Positions 7,295 through 15,937 of a stretch of 61,414 nt of DNA are shown piece after piece. This DNA comes from Acidithiobacillus montserratensis (GTDB lineage Bacteria > Pseudomonadota > Gammaproteobacteria > Acidithiobacillales > Acidithiobacillaceae). Under the pieces are notes generated by a model, which saw only the letters and a program-made list of their open reading frames with translations, had not been told where the DNA came from and did no database searches. Where the stretch lies: contig NZ_JABBOU010000064.1 of the NCBI RefSeq assembly GCF_018853465.1, positions 1 to 61,414 on the forward strand. The letters run 5' to 3'. Positions within the stretch are counted from its first letter, which is position 1, and each line of letters starts with the position of its first letter. Both the position numbers and the translations under genes were made by a program.

Positions 7295-8589
7295 GGTTCC
7301 TCGCTGTTTTAAATGGGTAAGAGGTAGAATCCTGGGCATGGTCATGCGCTAAAAGGGGGTTGATGATGGACCAAGAACAGTTGTTCTCTCTTGCCCTGGG
7401 GCTGGTTCCGCCGTGGCTGGTGGACCACGTGACCTTCACGGTGGAAGAAAAGCGGCTGGACCTGCACATCGACTTTCCCCGTGGTAGCCGGTTCCCTTGC
7501 CCGGTCTGCGGTCGGGAGTGCCCCGTGCATGACACGGTGGAGAGCCAATGGCGGCACCTGGATTTCTTCCAGCATGCGGCCTATCTCCATGCCCGGGTGC
7601 CGCGGGTGAAGTGTCCGGAACACGGTGTGCATCAGGTGCCCGTGCCCTGGGCGCGGGAGGGGTCGGGGTTCACGCTGCTCTTCGAAGCCCTGCTCATGAC
7701 CTTGGTCCAGGAGATGCCGGTACGGGCCGTGGCACATCTCGTCCGGGAACACGATACCCGTATCTGGCGGGTGATCGACCACTATGTCACCCAAGGCCGC
7801 AAGGACGTCGATATGGTCGGTGTCCGCGCCGTGGGCCTGGATGAGACCAGCAACCGGCGTGGGCACGACTTCATCACCCTTTTCGTGGATCTCCCGGCCA
7901 AGCGTCTGCTCTTTGCTACCCCGGGCAAGGACGCCCACACGGTCCAGGCCTTTGCGGAGGATCTCCAGGCCCATGGCGGCGATCCCCTGGCCATCAAGGA
8001 GGTGAGCATGGACCTGTCCCCTGCCTTCCAGAAAGGGGTAGCCGAACACTTGCCCAACGCCCAGATCACCTTCGACCGCTTCCACCTGATGAAGCTCGTC
8101 AATGAAGCCGTGGATCAGGTCCGCCGCCTGGAGGCACTCTCCCAGCCCGATTTCAAAAAGACCCGCTGGATCTGGCTCAAAAACCCTGATCACCTCAAGG
8201 CCCGACAGCGGGAACAGCTCGACGGCCTCAAGGACCGCAATCTCAAAACGGCGCTGGCCTATCGGATGCGCCTGACCTTCCAGGAGATCTTCACCGTCCA
8301 GAACCGTCATCAGGGGGCCTCCCTGCTCAAGGCATGGATGGAACTGGCCAAGGAGCGAACTGCCGCCCATGGTCAAGGTGGCCTACACCATCATGAATCA
8401 CTGGGATGGCATCCTGCGCTGGTTCGACAGCCACATCACCAACGGCATCCTCGAAGGCTTCAACAGTCTCCTGCAGTCCGCCAAATCCAGAGCACGGGGA
8501 TACCGCACCCCGAAAAACTTCATCAACATGGCCTACCTCATACTGGGTAAGCTGGACTTCCAGTTACCCACTTGAAACAGCGAGGAACC
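7295..8589 (+). mobile_element. ISL3-family insertion sequence, full length
   Basis: The element is 1295 bp. Its 26-bp terminal inverted repeats begin GGTTCCTCGCTGTTT and end ATGGGTAA on the left, or GTGGGTAA on the reversed right end, with two mismatches (7295-7320 and 8564-8589). It carries one transposase frame set. The flanking octamers differ (CGCAGACT before, ATTATATG after), so the 8-bp duplication usual for this family is absent. That suggests a later deletion or recombination at one end. Confidence 0.9.
7363..8575 (+). pseudogene. ISL3-family transposase, frameshifted
   Basis: The frame opened by ATG at 7363 (MMDQEQLFSLALGLVPPWLV) has the N-terminal zinc ribbon (CPVCGRECPVH with later CPEH) and the DDE transposase core: AVGLDETSNRRGHDF, VSMDLSPAFQKGVAEHLP, then FDRFHLMKLVNEAVDQVRR. 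Near 8355 the frame slips. The correct C terminus (MVKVAYTIMNHWDGI, SHITNGILEGFNSLLQSAKS with the final catalytic Glu, GYRTPKNF) continues in another frame to a stop at 8573-8575. A single extra G in AAGGAGCGAA, or an equivalent loss, explains it. Unless this is a sequencing error, the enzyme is split and probably inactive. Confidence 0.88.
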
Positions 8590-8594
8590 ATTAT

Positions 8595-9026
8595 ATGACG
8601 CAGCAAGATACAGACGCACAAAAACATATCGAAACGTATAAGTCAATAATCAGTCTTTCGGTGGAGCTCTATAAGGCTTTACTTCTACTTAACGGTGGCG
8701 GATTAATAGCACTACTGACATACATAGGTTCACAACATGGCCTCGCACCAACAAACACGTGGCTTAGCTCTGCGATATATATATTCATTGGTGGGCTGTC
8801 TTTGGTTCCCATTTCTTTTGCACTTTCATACGGCGTACAAATAGGAATATATAATCGTTTTTTAAATCCTAATAAACGAGGAAAAACCGACAAATCCATT
8901 GACAGAAAATTTTACTGTGCAATGACTCTAACCGCCCTGTCGATAGTCTGTTTTGTAGTGGCTTCAATATTTGCGGCCCATGGATTATTCTCTATCAACA
9001 CCCCTCCAAGGCTCAGCTCAAAGTGA
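8595..9026 (+). CDS. Small membrane protein of unknown function
   Basis: The 143-residue protein begins MTQQDTDAQKHIETYKSII, then has three likely membrane segments: YKALLLLNGGGLIALLTYIG (about residues 28-47), IYIFIGGLSLVPISFALSYG (60-82) and ALSIVCFVVASIFAAHGLFS (115-134). I recognise the LLLLNGG...ALLTYIG pattern from small proteins scattered in accessory regions, without a known function. The ATG lies only six bases beyond the ISL3 right end, and its ribosome site (AGGA at 8583-8586, eight bases upstream) is part of the IS terminal repeat. The native upstream region has therefore been replaced. AT-rich composition sets it apart from its neighbours. Confidence 0.65.
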   Translation: MTQQDTDAQKHIETYKSIISLSVELYKALLLLNGGGLIALLTYIGSQHGLAPTNTWLSSAIYIFIGGLSLVPISFALSYGVQIGIYNRFLNPNKRGKTDKSIDRKFYCAMTLTALSIVCFVVASIFAAHGLFSINTPPRLSSK

Positions 9027-9396
9027 TCTATCGACATTTCATGCCTTTAAACTGGTTATCGGTGCGGTAGGATCCGCTCAGATCATCCTCCATTTCAGTA
9101 AGGCACGCTGGCCTGGCCCCCCATCTTTGAATGGCCGATAATGGCCGACAGCCGTCATCCACTGGCCAAGAATATGCCGCAGTTCTATATCTCATGCAAG
9201 GCACCTCTCGGAGGCCTTGATCGTGGGTGATTTCCTGGGCGCTTGTTTGAACTATCCCAGTGGGATGGCTCCGGGAGAATGCCCGTATTGAATGGTCCAC
9301 CCTCTTCCTGAGCAAACTATTATTGCCCAGGAGTAACCTCTCTTACCCTTGCACGGACCTTGGCGCATGAGAACAGCTAGCGCGCAGGGTATAATG
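9027..9396. other. Gene-free stretch
   Basis: No convincing gene. A 95-codon open frame on the minus strand (9028-9315) has no recognisable domain, and frames on the plus strand are broken. The stretch separates the small membrane protein from the end of the Toprim-helicase gene and may be decayed mobile DNA. Confidence 0.4.
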
Positions 9397-12300
9397 TCAG
9401 CCGGATCTTGCCGGGATACCCGGAGGCTTGGTGGCCTCGAAGATCAGTTCGGCCGCAATTTGGTGCGGTATGGGCAGCGTGGCGCCCTCTACGATCCTGT
9501 CCCTAGCGATGTCCACCAGCCCACAGCCGCAGACTTTGGCCGCGCGTTCAACGCTGTCCAGCGCGGCCAGTAAATCGTCTACGACCTCGTAAGTATCTTT
9601 ATTCAGGTCGTAGACGTTTTGCTGTATCCGTTTCCACGGCACATAGCCGACCCCTTCCATACCCCGCGCTGCGAACCACTTTTGGACTGCTCGATAGCTG
9701 GGGTCCTGGTCTGCCGCCTGCAGCGCCGCGATGGCTACCTGCACCCGGTGCTCGGCCTTTTCCTTTTTTGCCAGGTTCCGGTTCTGGTGTTCCTGACGAT
9801 ACTCCGCTACAGCAAGGCCGTGCTCTGCCAATCCCACAAGAGGCAATCCCCCTGCGATCCAGATGTTGATCACTTGCTCCGCCCGCGCACCCCGAGCACG
9901 TCCAATGGCCTGTACAACGCGCCGCCCGTAGTCCTGCAGCACCCACTCTCGCAGATCCTGATTTACCGGTAGAGGCGCCCGCGCCTGCACGCTTTTACTG
10001 CCAACAACGACCAACTGGTCGCGTGCTACGTCCATCGACCAATTGGGCCGAGATTCGTCCCCTGCAAGCCGATGCAACATGAGCTCGCCGTTGTACGCCA
10101 CGGCCTGGGCATCGGGGGCCAACAGCGGCCCACCGAAGATCAGCATATCACGCCCGTTCCAGCGGTCGTGCCCTACTTCATCCCGTCCCCAGTAGCCCCA
10201 ATCAGGATCGTCGCTCGTTCCGGCCAATGTATTATGAGGAAGATGGGTCAGGACCACTGGATCGCCGCCGGTTTCCGTTGCCATCTGACCATTCAGCTCC
10301 ATCAGGGCAGCAAGCTCCGAGTGCTGGTGGGCTTTATTCCTGAATGACCGTCCGTGCAGATACTGTGCAAAATGAGTGATATGGACGTTTTGCCGTGCAA
10401 TGGCGGCGACAACCTGGCCACCCTTGACGCGAACCAGGGCTTCTACTGCAGGGCTTGGGGTGGCATCAAGTAGCAGAGTGGGTTTGCCGGACAACAGACG
10501 TTCGCCAAGCGGCGTGATTTCCTGCACCTGCATGACCCCGCGTACCAGCCGATAAACCCCAGTGGATACGCTGGCAATCAGGGCAGCCAGCAGCCGCAAA
10601 GGCACTAGCGGCTCTTTGTTATACTGCAGATCAGCCCGCTCCCAGCGCGCCGTGGCGCCCGGAAGCCACTTGACCTTCCAGTCTTTAATACGATCGATAA
10701 GCTCGCTGCCAAGGCGCTGATCCTCTGCGGTTCCTACACTTGCCCCCATCGCCAAGCCGATCTCCATTAGCATGGACTGCCCGATTTTCAAATCTGCGAT
10801 AATCTCCTGCAAATCTGCCTGGTCGGCAGGGTCGGCGGTAGCTGCCAGCATTCGGCCGAAAGTCTCCAGTAGATCCGCGCAGCGCGCTGCGTTCTGCCCC
10901 AGGTCTGCACTGGTGGCGGCGAGTGGGCGGGTAAAGTCAGGGATTTCGTCTACCACGACCAGCCGAGAGGCTGGACCGTCCTCGGTCTGTCGCGTCGCCA
11001 GCGTCTGGGAGTAGCTTTGGTACGGCGCGACCACCACCCGCGCCCGACTGGCCTCGGCCTGATGGGACAACCACAGGCAGGCCGGCACGTCCTTAATGGC
11101 CGCGCTGCTAAATCCCTGCGCATCAAACCAGTTTTTGGCATCAGCATAGGGGTGGGAGCGCTCGTGATAGGTTTCCAGAATAAATTTCCGGCCGTGTTCG
11201 CAGTACCTGCAGGCCGTTACTGCCGGGGCATGGTTTTGCCTACTCACGAGCGTAACCACAGGGTGCCTGAAACAGGTATTTTCGCTGAACTGGCTGTTGG
11301 CAATGTCTTTTTGCGTGTAACCATTACCACAGATTGGCGCCACCGACGGCGCCTCCCGCCCCCAGTAATGGAAGGCACCTGCCCGTGCATACTCGACAGC
11401 GAGATCATGGTTTTTCGTCAGGATCAGGAGTGGCAGATCGGCAAAATCCGGGTTCTGCGCAAGCTCACGAAGAATCCTGCTTTTGCCCACGCCGGTGGTG
11501 ATTTTGATTAGCAAAGGTTGCGGAGCCTTGGGGCGTTTGTAGCCCCCAGACTTCCTGACTTCCGGTGAGAGATTTTGCCACTCTATTAGAGCCTTTTGGT
11601 AAGCCTGGAATTTTACAAGATATTCCCGTGCCGAAGTTCGTGCTGTGTCCACTGCAAAGCTTAAATCCATAGCTTCAGCAAGGGCCTGTTGCGTGTCCGC
11701 GTCCTGCAGATCGTAAGGCTTGCGGTAATGGGTGGTATCGGCATCGGGGTGCGAGGCCAGTGCGAGGTTAACCTCAGCCAGTTGCCATGCGCGGACTATT
11801 TCTACGGCAAAGGCTTCCGTGCCTGCTTGCCGGAGCAAATCATTCCAGTCGCGGTTGCCTTTGCCGTCCGGCGTAATGCTGTCCGGTGGCAAAAGGTAGA
11901 CGGCCTTGCCGTACTGGTGCCCACGAATCCGATGGACGGCGGCTGCACATTCCCGCTGGCCCGTTTCGCTCACATCCCAGTCTACCAGGAGGGCTACAGT
12001 GGGGGCATCCGGTCCTGGAAGTAGATGCTCAGACCAGTTTTTAAGTCCTGCCCAATCCCAGCATACCAAGCCTGGCCTGTGCATCGTTTGGGTCCAACTG
12101 GCAACATTCTCAAAGCCCTCTCCAGCCCCTAAAACCCGATGCTCTGGCAGCAAAACCGGGGCGAGGCCGAGTGCGGGACGGATTTCCGTGACGCCCTTTC
12201 TGCCCAGCATGGCCCGACCTATCTTGCGCGCCGGCGTGTACCTGTCCACGGCATGAGCCAGGTAGGTCCGCTGTACACCGCAGATGTTCTCGGGTATCTG

Positions 12301-12843
12301 GGGTTTTCCCATTGCGTACATCGGCAACAGAAAACAGAAATCCGCCCCAGCCAGCAACATTTGCCCATCCACATATTCCGGGTTCGGCTGCAGTTGCGTT
12401 TGAATCCGAATGAAAGGAAGAAGGGGCGCCGGGTCTAGTCCGCGCGACAGCAGGTAGTCATATATGGCATCGCGATGGTCTGCATATTGCTGTTGCTCAG
12501 CATCCCACGCCACCTGCGCCCACTTGCGCGGTTTTTTGGGGGCGATGGCAAGGACCGAGCGGGACCAAAGGTTGCGGGCGCGCTGTATGACCCTGGTGTC
12601 CTCGTTGCTGGATTTGGTATCGCTATGGGTAGTGCTAGGATCAATGGCCGCTAGATCTACGCCGAGATGTTGCCCCAAGGACCTAAATGGACCATGGTCG
12701 CCAGTGCGGTGGTCTTTCCAGCCCCCAGATGACGCGTTGATGGAGACAGCGTCATGTTCCCCCCGAAGACGCAGCCATTGACCGCCTGAGAAGAGGATAT
12801 TTGCCTGGCTGAGGGCGGCGCGGACGGAGAAGTGAGAACTCAT
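9397..12843 (-). CDS. Toprim primase-like / superfamily 2 helicase-like fusion protein
   Basis: This 1148-residue protein probably serves replication of a plasmid or integrative element. The N-terminal part resembles phage P4-type primases (LFSGGQWLRLRG, GGWKDHRTGDHG). A Toprim fold follows: GAGEGFENVASW near residue 240, then the acidic VALLVDWDVSETG near 288 and RDWNDLL. The second half is a helicase-like ATPase: Walker A TGVGKSRIL near 451, Walker B VVVDEIPD near 631 and a motif VI-like QAIGRARGAR near 981. The ATG overlaps the stop of the upstream gene (ATGA), so the two are coupled. No plasmid initiator or integrase is nearby. Domain names come from motifs only. Confidence 0.75.
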   Translation of the reverse strand: MSSHFSVRAALSQANILFSGGQWLRLRGEHDAVSINASSGGWKDHRTGDHGPFRSLGQHLGVDLAAIDPSTTHSDTKSSNEDTRVIQRARNLWSRSVLAIAPKKPRKWAQVAWDAEQQQYADHRDAIYDYLLSRGLDPAPLLPFIRIQTQLQPNPEYVDGQMLLAGADFCFLLPMYAMGKPQIPENICGVQRTYLAHAVDRYTPARKIGRAMLGRKGVTEIRPALGLAPVLLPEHRVLGAGEGFENVASWTQTMHRPGLVCWDWAGLKNWSEHLLPGPDAPTVALLVDWDVSETGQRECAAAVHRIRGHQYGKAVYLLPPDSITPDGKGNRDWNDLLRQAGTEAFAVEIVRAWQLAEVNLALASHPDADTTHYRKPYDLQDADTQQALAEAMDLSFAVDTARTSAREYLVKFQAYQKALIEWQNLSPEVRKSGGYKRPKAPQPLLIKITTGVGKSRILRELAQNPDFADLPLLILTKNHDLAVEYARAGAFHYWGREAPSVAPICGNGYTQKDIANSQFSENTCFRHPVVTLVSRQNHAPAVTACRYCEHGRKFILETYHERSHPYADAKNWFDAQGFSSAAIKDVPACLWLSHQAEASRARVVVAPYQSYSQTLATRQTEDGPASRLVVVDEIPDFTRPLAATSADLGQNAARCADLLETFGRMLAATADPADQADLQEIIADLKIGQSMLMEIGLAMGASVGTAEDQRLGSELIDRIKDWKVKWLPGATARWERADLQYNKEPLVPLRLLAALIASVSTGVYRLVRGVMQVQEITPLGERLLSGKPTLLLDATPSPAVEALVRVKGGQVVAAIARQNVHITHFAQYLHGRSFRNKAHQHSELAALMELNGQMATETGGDPVVLTHLPHNTLAGTSDDPDWGYWGRDEVGHDRWNGRDMLIFGGPLLAPDAQAVAYNGELMLHRLAGDESRPNWSMDVARDQLVVVGSKSVQARAPLPVNQDLREWVLQDYGRRVVQAIGRARGARAEQVINIWIAGGLPLVGLAEHGLAVAEYRQEHQNRNLAKKEKAEHRVQVAIAALQAADQDPSYRAVQKWFAARGMEGVGYVPWKRIQQNVYDLNKDTYEVVDDLLAALDSVERAAKVCGCGLVDIARDRIVEGATLPIPHQIAAELIFEATKPPGIPARSG

Positions 12844-13700
12844 GACTCACCTCCGTCACCCAGCGGGACAATCCGTGGGCGACCACGGGGGCGTTTGGAG
12901 GCAGTTTTTCCCGCCAGGATGGTTCGGATGTGTTCGTCGGTGTAACGTGGCCCAACGAGGGTTTGGATTGGCTTTGGGATTTTGCCGCTACTGGCGAGGT
13001 TGCGGATCGTGCCGACATGGCAAGCGACTTTCGCGGCGGCTTGTGCAGCAGTGTAAAGTTGTGGGGTTTCGGTAATGGGGATACTTACGCGGTTCCCCCC
13101 CGCAGAACACGATGGGACAGTTCGGGGTCGGGGTGGATCTCCACCACCATCATCATCGGAAGACGTTTTTCCGGCACTGACTTTGGGCCGACTGCCACTG
13201 CCGCCATGCTGCCGACCCGATTGGCGGCCGACGGCGGCGGCGGATTTTGCCTTAGCTTTGGTGAGATTACCAATGGCACCAATCTCGCGGTAAGCGGGCC
13301 GCCCATGCCACGCCTGCATGTGCGCTCGTGCAGAGGCAGTAACCGCCTCGATACGGTTACTCAGCACCTGAACAGGCGCGGAATCGGCGGCGTCAATTTT
13401 GGCCAGGGCATTTGCCCAGTTGCCGCACCATGCAAGCCCCCTAACGCGGTGTACCCAAGCTAGGCCATATGCCGTCGTCGAAAGCAGGATCACCACCTCC
13501 ATAAGGAGCAGACTAATCATCTCGGCCACCACCAAGGCAATCTGCCCACTGGCGGGCAGCCAGGTACATACGGGCTCGCCGAGCACCGCAGTGGCCGCCG
13601 ATCCGATCTGGAGTAGGATCAGACAGATCAGCGGCAGCAAATAGGCCCAGTAAAAGATTTTTGTTTTCACATCGTTATTGGTTCGCATGCCAGTCTCCAT
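12840..13700 (-). CDS. Membrane-anchored protein with C-terminal MerR-like helix-turn-helix and AT-hook-like tail
   Basis: The protein has 286 residues from the ATG at 13700, which follows GGAGG by about five bases; a TTG twelve bases upstream is less likely. Two hydrophobic helices (YWAYLLPLICLILLQIG; VAEMISLLLMEVVILLSTTA) fill residues 15-80. A charged, low-complexity linker rich in Lys, Ser and Gly follows. Near residue 215 comes a helix-turn-helix like those of MerR or excisionase proteins (YTAAQAAAKVACHVGTIRNL, then SGKIPKPIQ and GPRYTDEHI). The end, SKRPRGRPRI, is an AT-hook-like motif. It is coupled to the Toprim-helicase gene, so a membrane-tethered role in element replication or segregation is a reasonable inference. 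No named family recognised. Confidence 0.6.
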   Translation of the reverse strand: METGMRTNNDVKTKIFYWAYLLPLICLILLQIGSAATAVLGEPVCTWLPASGQIALVVAEMISLLLMEVVILLSTTAYGLAWVHRVRGLAWCGNWANALAKIDAADSAPVQVLSNRIEAVTASARAHMQAWHGRPAYREIGAIGNLTKAKAKSAAAVGRQSGRQHGGSGSRPKVSAGKTSSDDDGGGDPPRPRTVPSCSAGGNRVSIPITETPQLYTAAQAAAKVACHVGTIRNLASSGKIPKPIQTLVGPRYTDEHIRTILAGKTASKRPRGRPRIVPLGDGGES

Positions 13701-13786
13701 TTGTACCTCCAAAAATTAAGAACCGGCGCGACCAAGGATGCGTGGCCAACCCAGGGCGCGAATCTTGGGTCTGCCCGGCCCAAGGT

Positions 13787-13848
13787 ATAATCTGCTAACA
13801 TTAAGGTCATGTCAACTATATATAGTGTTTCATAAATTATCATGAAAC
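13787..13848 (-). promoter_or_regulatory. Promoter and dyad operators of the membrane-HTH / Toprim-helicase operon
   Basis: On the minus strand TTGACA (13810-13815) is followed after 17 bases by GATTAT (13787-13792), a good sigma-70 pair. Just upstream and overlapping the -35 box are two dyads: ACTATATATAGT (13815-13826, perfect) and GTTTCAT-N8-ATGAAAC (13827-13848). They could bind the helix-turn-helix protein encoded by this operon; that is inference. Confidence 0.6.
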
Positions 13849-14019
13849 AATATGTGGTATACATCAACCGCCACTGGCGCGACACTGGCGCGACACTCAG
13901 AAAATTTTACGTGATGATATTTGATGATGAGTGATGACATGCAATACTATAACACATTGTTATTTATAGTATCTATTTTGTTAATATTTCTCAATTAGTT
14001 GGATTAACACAGTTTAGCC
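13849..14019. other. AT-rich gene-free stretch with short direct repeats
   Basis: Contains two tandem copies of CACTGGCGCGA (about 13873-13894), then GATGATATTTGATGATGAGTGATGA repeats in an AT-rich setting, up to the tRNA-Lys fragment. It could be part of an element end or replication origin; no gene or DnaA box seen. Confidence 0.35.
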
Positions 14020-14066
14020 GACTCTTAATCAGCGGGTCGTGGGTTCGATCCCCTCACAACCCACCA
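14020..14066 (+). other. 3' fragment of tRNA-Lys(CUU): attachment-site scar
   Basis: The sequence from GACTCTTAATCAGC to CACAACCCACCA is the anticodon arm (anticodon CTT), variable loop, T arm (GTGGGTTCGATCCCCTCAC) and acceptor 3' strand with CCA of a lysine tRNA. The 5' half (acceptor, D arm) is missing; AT-rich DNA lies in its place. Integrative elements using tRNA genes leave exactly this type of 3' duplicate at one boundary. Housekeeping genes follow on the right, so the element lies to the left. It is not a functional tRNA gene. Confidence 0.85.
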
Positions 14067-14201
14067 TATAATCAAGCTGTTCGAAAATCCATTCCCGATC
14101 AGATAGATGCAAGCCTTATCCAGCAACTTGTCCAAAAATCGGCATTTGTCCATCTGGTACTTTTTGTTATGCTGTGCCGTTCAGGTAATGAGGAACAGCC
14201 G

Positions 14202-14402
14202 GTGGCAAAAAAAAGATTGGGATGGCAGGGCGTTGCCCTCTTGGCGGTACCCTGTGTAGCAGTATTGGCGGTACCCTTTTACAACCGGATTAACCCGGAG
14301 CTTTTCGGTATTCCCTTTTTTTACTGGTGGCAGATTCTTTGGGTGCCCCTTTCTAGTGTTTTTCTTTATTTAGCCTACCTGCGCCTGGAATCAGGCCGAT
14401 GA
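14202..14402 (+). CDS. DUF3311 family small membrane protein (transporter partner)
   Basis: This is a 66-residue protein with two hydrophobic helices (QGVALLAVPCVAVLAVPFYN; WWQILWVPLSSVFLYLAYL) and the family's P-F-Y-N...P...G-I-P-F-F-Y-WWQ pattern. DUF3311 proteins are small inner-membrane partners encoded just before sodium/solute symporters, as here. I chose GTG at 14202 because AGGAA lies six bases upstream; the ATG at 14169 would add eleven non-conserved residues. Its TGA overlaps the ATG of the symporter gene, so the two are translationally coupled. Confidence 0.85.
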   Translation: MAKKRLGWQGVALLAVPCVAVLAVPFYNRINPELFGIPFFYWWQILWVPLSSVFLYLAYLRLESGR

Positions 14403-15937
14403 ATCCTGTTACCCTGTCAGTTTTTGCCATTCTCTTTCTGGTCATTGTTGTTCTGGGCTTTGCCTCGTCTCACTGGCAGCGGGGCAATCTGCATCATCTG
14501 GAAGAATGGGGCCTTGGTGGCCGTCGCTTTGGAACCTGGATTACCTGGTTTCTCATTGGCGGAGATCTATATACGGCCTACACCTTTGTGGCTGTCCCCG
14601 CCCTGGTTTTTGGGGCTGGCGCTTTGGGATTTTTCGCCCTCCCCTATACGGTTCTGGTCTACCCCCTTGTCTTCGCCATTCTTCCCCGACTCTGGCGAGT
14701 TGCCAGAGAACATGGCTTCGTCACTGTGGCCGATTTTGTGGACGCTCGTTATGACAGTCCGCTTCTGGCCCTGGCGGTGGCAGTAACCGGCATCGTCGCG
14801 ACCATGCCATACATTGCGCTGCAGTTAGTAGGTATCGAAGTTGTTATCGCGGCCCTGGGTTTCAGCACCCACGGTCCCTGGAGTGACGCGCCACTGATGA
14901 TGGCTTTCGTGATTCTGGCAGCCTTTACCTATGTGAGTGGGCTCCGCGCTCCGGCGAGCATAGCGGTGGTCAAGGATCTTTTGGTTTACCTGGCGGTGTT
15001 AGCCCTGATGATTGTCGTGCCGTGGAAGCTGGGCGGCCTTGCTGCCATTTTCCATGCTGTTCCTGCACAGCATTTGCTCTTACCCGCCATCACTCAGCAC
15101 AACTGGGGCATGCAATCCTTTTATCTGACCCTGGCTTTGGGATCGGCTTTGGGTCTCATGCTTTACCCTCATGCCAGCACGGCAGTCCTCGCTGCCAAGG
15201 GTACAGATACCTTGCGCCGCAACTGGATCCTGCTACCCGCCTACTCCTTCGTTCTGGGACTGATTGCCCTGCTCGGTTACATGGCCTACGCCGCGCATCT
15301 TCCCTCCCAGCCCGCCCTGGCTCCCTATTTTCAAGACTATGGACCACAATTCGCCATTCCTGGATTGTTACTCGCTTATTTCCCGCCATATGTGGTGGGC
15401 ATAGGCCTTGCCGCAATTGCCATTGGTGCTCTGGTGCCAGCTTCCATCATGTCCATTGCCGCTGCCAATCTTTTTACCCGTAATATCTACCGTAGCTACC
15501 TGCACCGACAGTGCAGTCCTCAGCAGGAAACCCGTATGGCCAAGCAAATATCATTGCTGGTGAAATTTGGCGCCCTACTCTTCATCCTCTTTTTACCGAC
15601 CCAATTTGCCATTCAACTGCAGCTTCTCGGTGGCATCCTGATTCTGCAAACCCTGCCAGCCGTAGTAGCGGGTATCTATACACGCTGGTTTGATCCCCGG
15701 GCTCTACTTGCCGCCTGGGCCGGAGCCCTCGCTTGGGGAGTATGGGCAGCCGCCCAGACCGGATTCCAGAAATCGGCTTATACCCTACATATCGGTTCTG
15801 TGTTGATTCCTGGTTATATAGGGTTTTACGCCCTGATCCTCAATTTCCTGCTGGCAACAAGCCTGACCGTACTCCTGCGCGGCGTACGAATTCATCATGA
15901 ACGTGATCGTACCCGAAGCGAAGCCTACAGCGAGTAA
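14399..15937 (+). CDS. Sodium:solute symporter family permease (MctP-like)
   Basis: This 512-residue protein of the SSS family (LeuT fold) has about 13 membrane helices. Typical segments are GLGGRRFGTWITWFLIGGD (residues 39-57), where cargo and ion sites begin, ADFVDARYDSPLLALAVAV, and the long helices around GLMLYPHASTAVLAAKGTD. The combination with a DUF3311 partner resembles monocarboxylate permease MctP, so a small organic acid is a plausible substrate, but this cannot be fixed from sequence. It is the first chromosomal operon right of the tRNA-Lys scar. No regulator gene adjoins. Confidence 0.88.
   Translation: MNPVTLSVFAILFLVIVVLGFASSHWQRGNLHHLEEWGLGGRRFGTWITWFLIGGDLYTAYTFVAVPALVFGAGALGFFALPYTVLVYPLVFAILPRLWRVAREHGFVTVADFVDARYDSPLLALAVAVTGIVATMPYIALQLVGIEVVIAALGFSTHGPWSDAPLMMAFVILAAFTYVSGLRAPASIAVVKDLLVYLAVLALMIVVPWKLGGLAAIFHAVPAQHLLLPAITQHNWGMQSFYLTLALGSALGLMLYPHASTAVLAAKGTDTLRRNWILLPAYSFVLGLIALLGYMAYAAHLPSQPALAPYFQDYGPQFAIPGLLLAYFPPYVVGIGLAAIAIGALVPASIMSIAAANLFTRNIYRSYLHRQCSPQQETRMAKQISLLVKFGALLFILFLPTQFAIQLQLLGGILILQTLPAVVAGIYTRWFDPRALLAAWAGALAWGVWAAAQTGFQKSAYTLHIGSVLIPGYIGFYALILNFLLATSLTVLLRGVRIHHERDRTRSEAYSE

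Noticed and set aside
7342..8376. 344-codon minus-strand frame
   Set aside because: Entirely antisense to the ISL3 transposase, with a composition produced by its codon bias; no domain.
7281..8597. 8-bp target duplication around ISL3
   Set aside because: The flanking octamers CGCAGACT and ATTATATG do not match.
9028..9315. 95-codon minus-strand frame
   Set aside because: No recognisable domain, no ribosome site and plus-strand frames are equally broken; treated as non-coding.
10772..12781. Plus-strand frames opposite the Toprim-helicase gene
   Set aside because: Antisense shadows; the minus-strand frame has clear motifs throughout.
14020..14066. Functional tRNA gene
   Set aside because: The acceptor 5' strand and D arm are missing; only the 3' part from the anticodon on is present.
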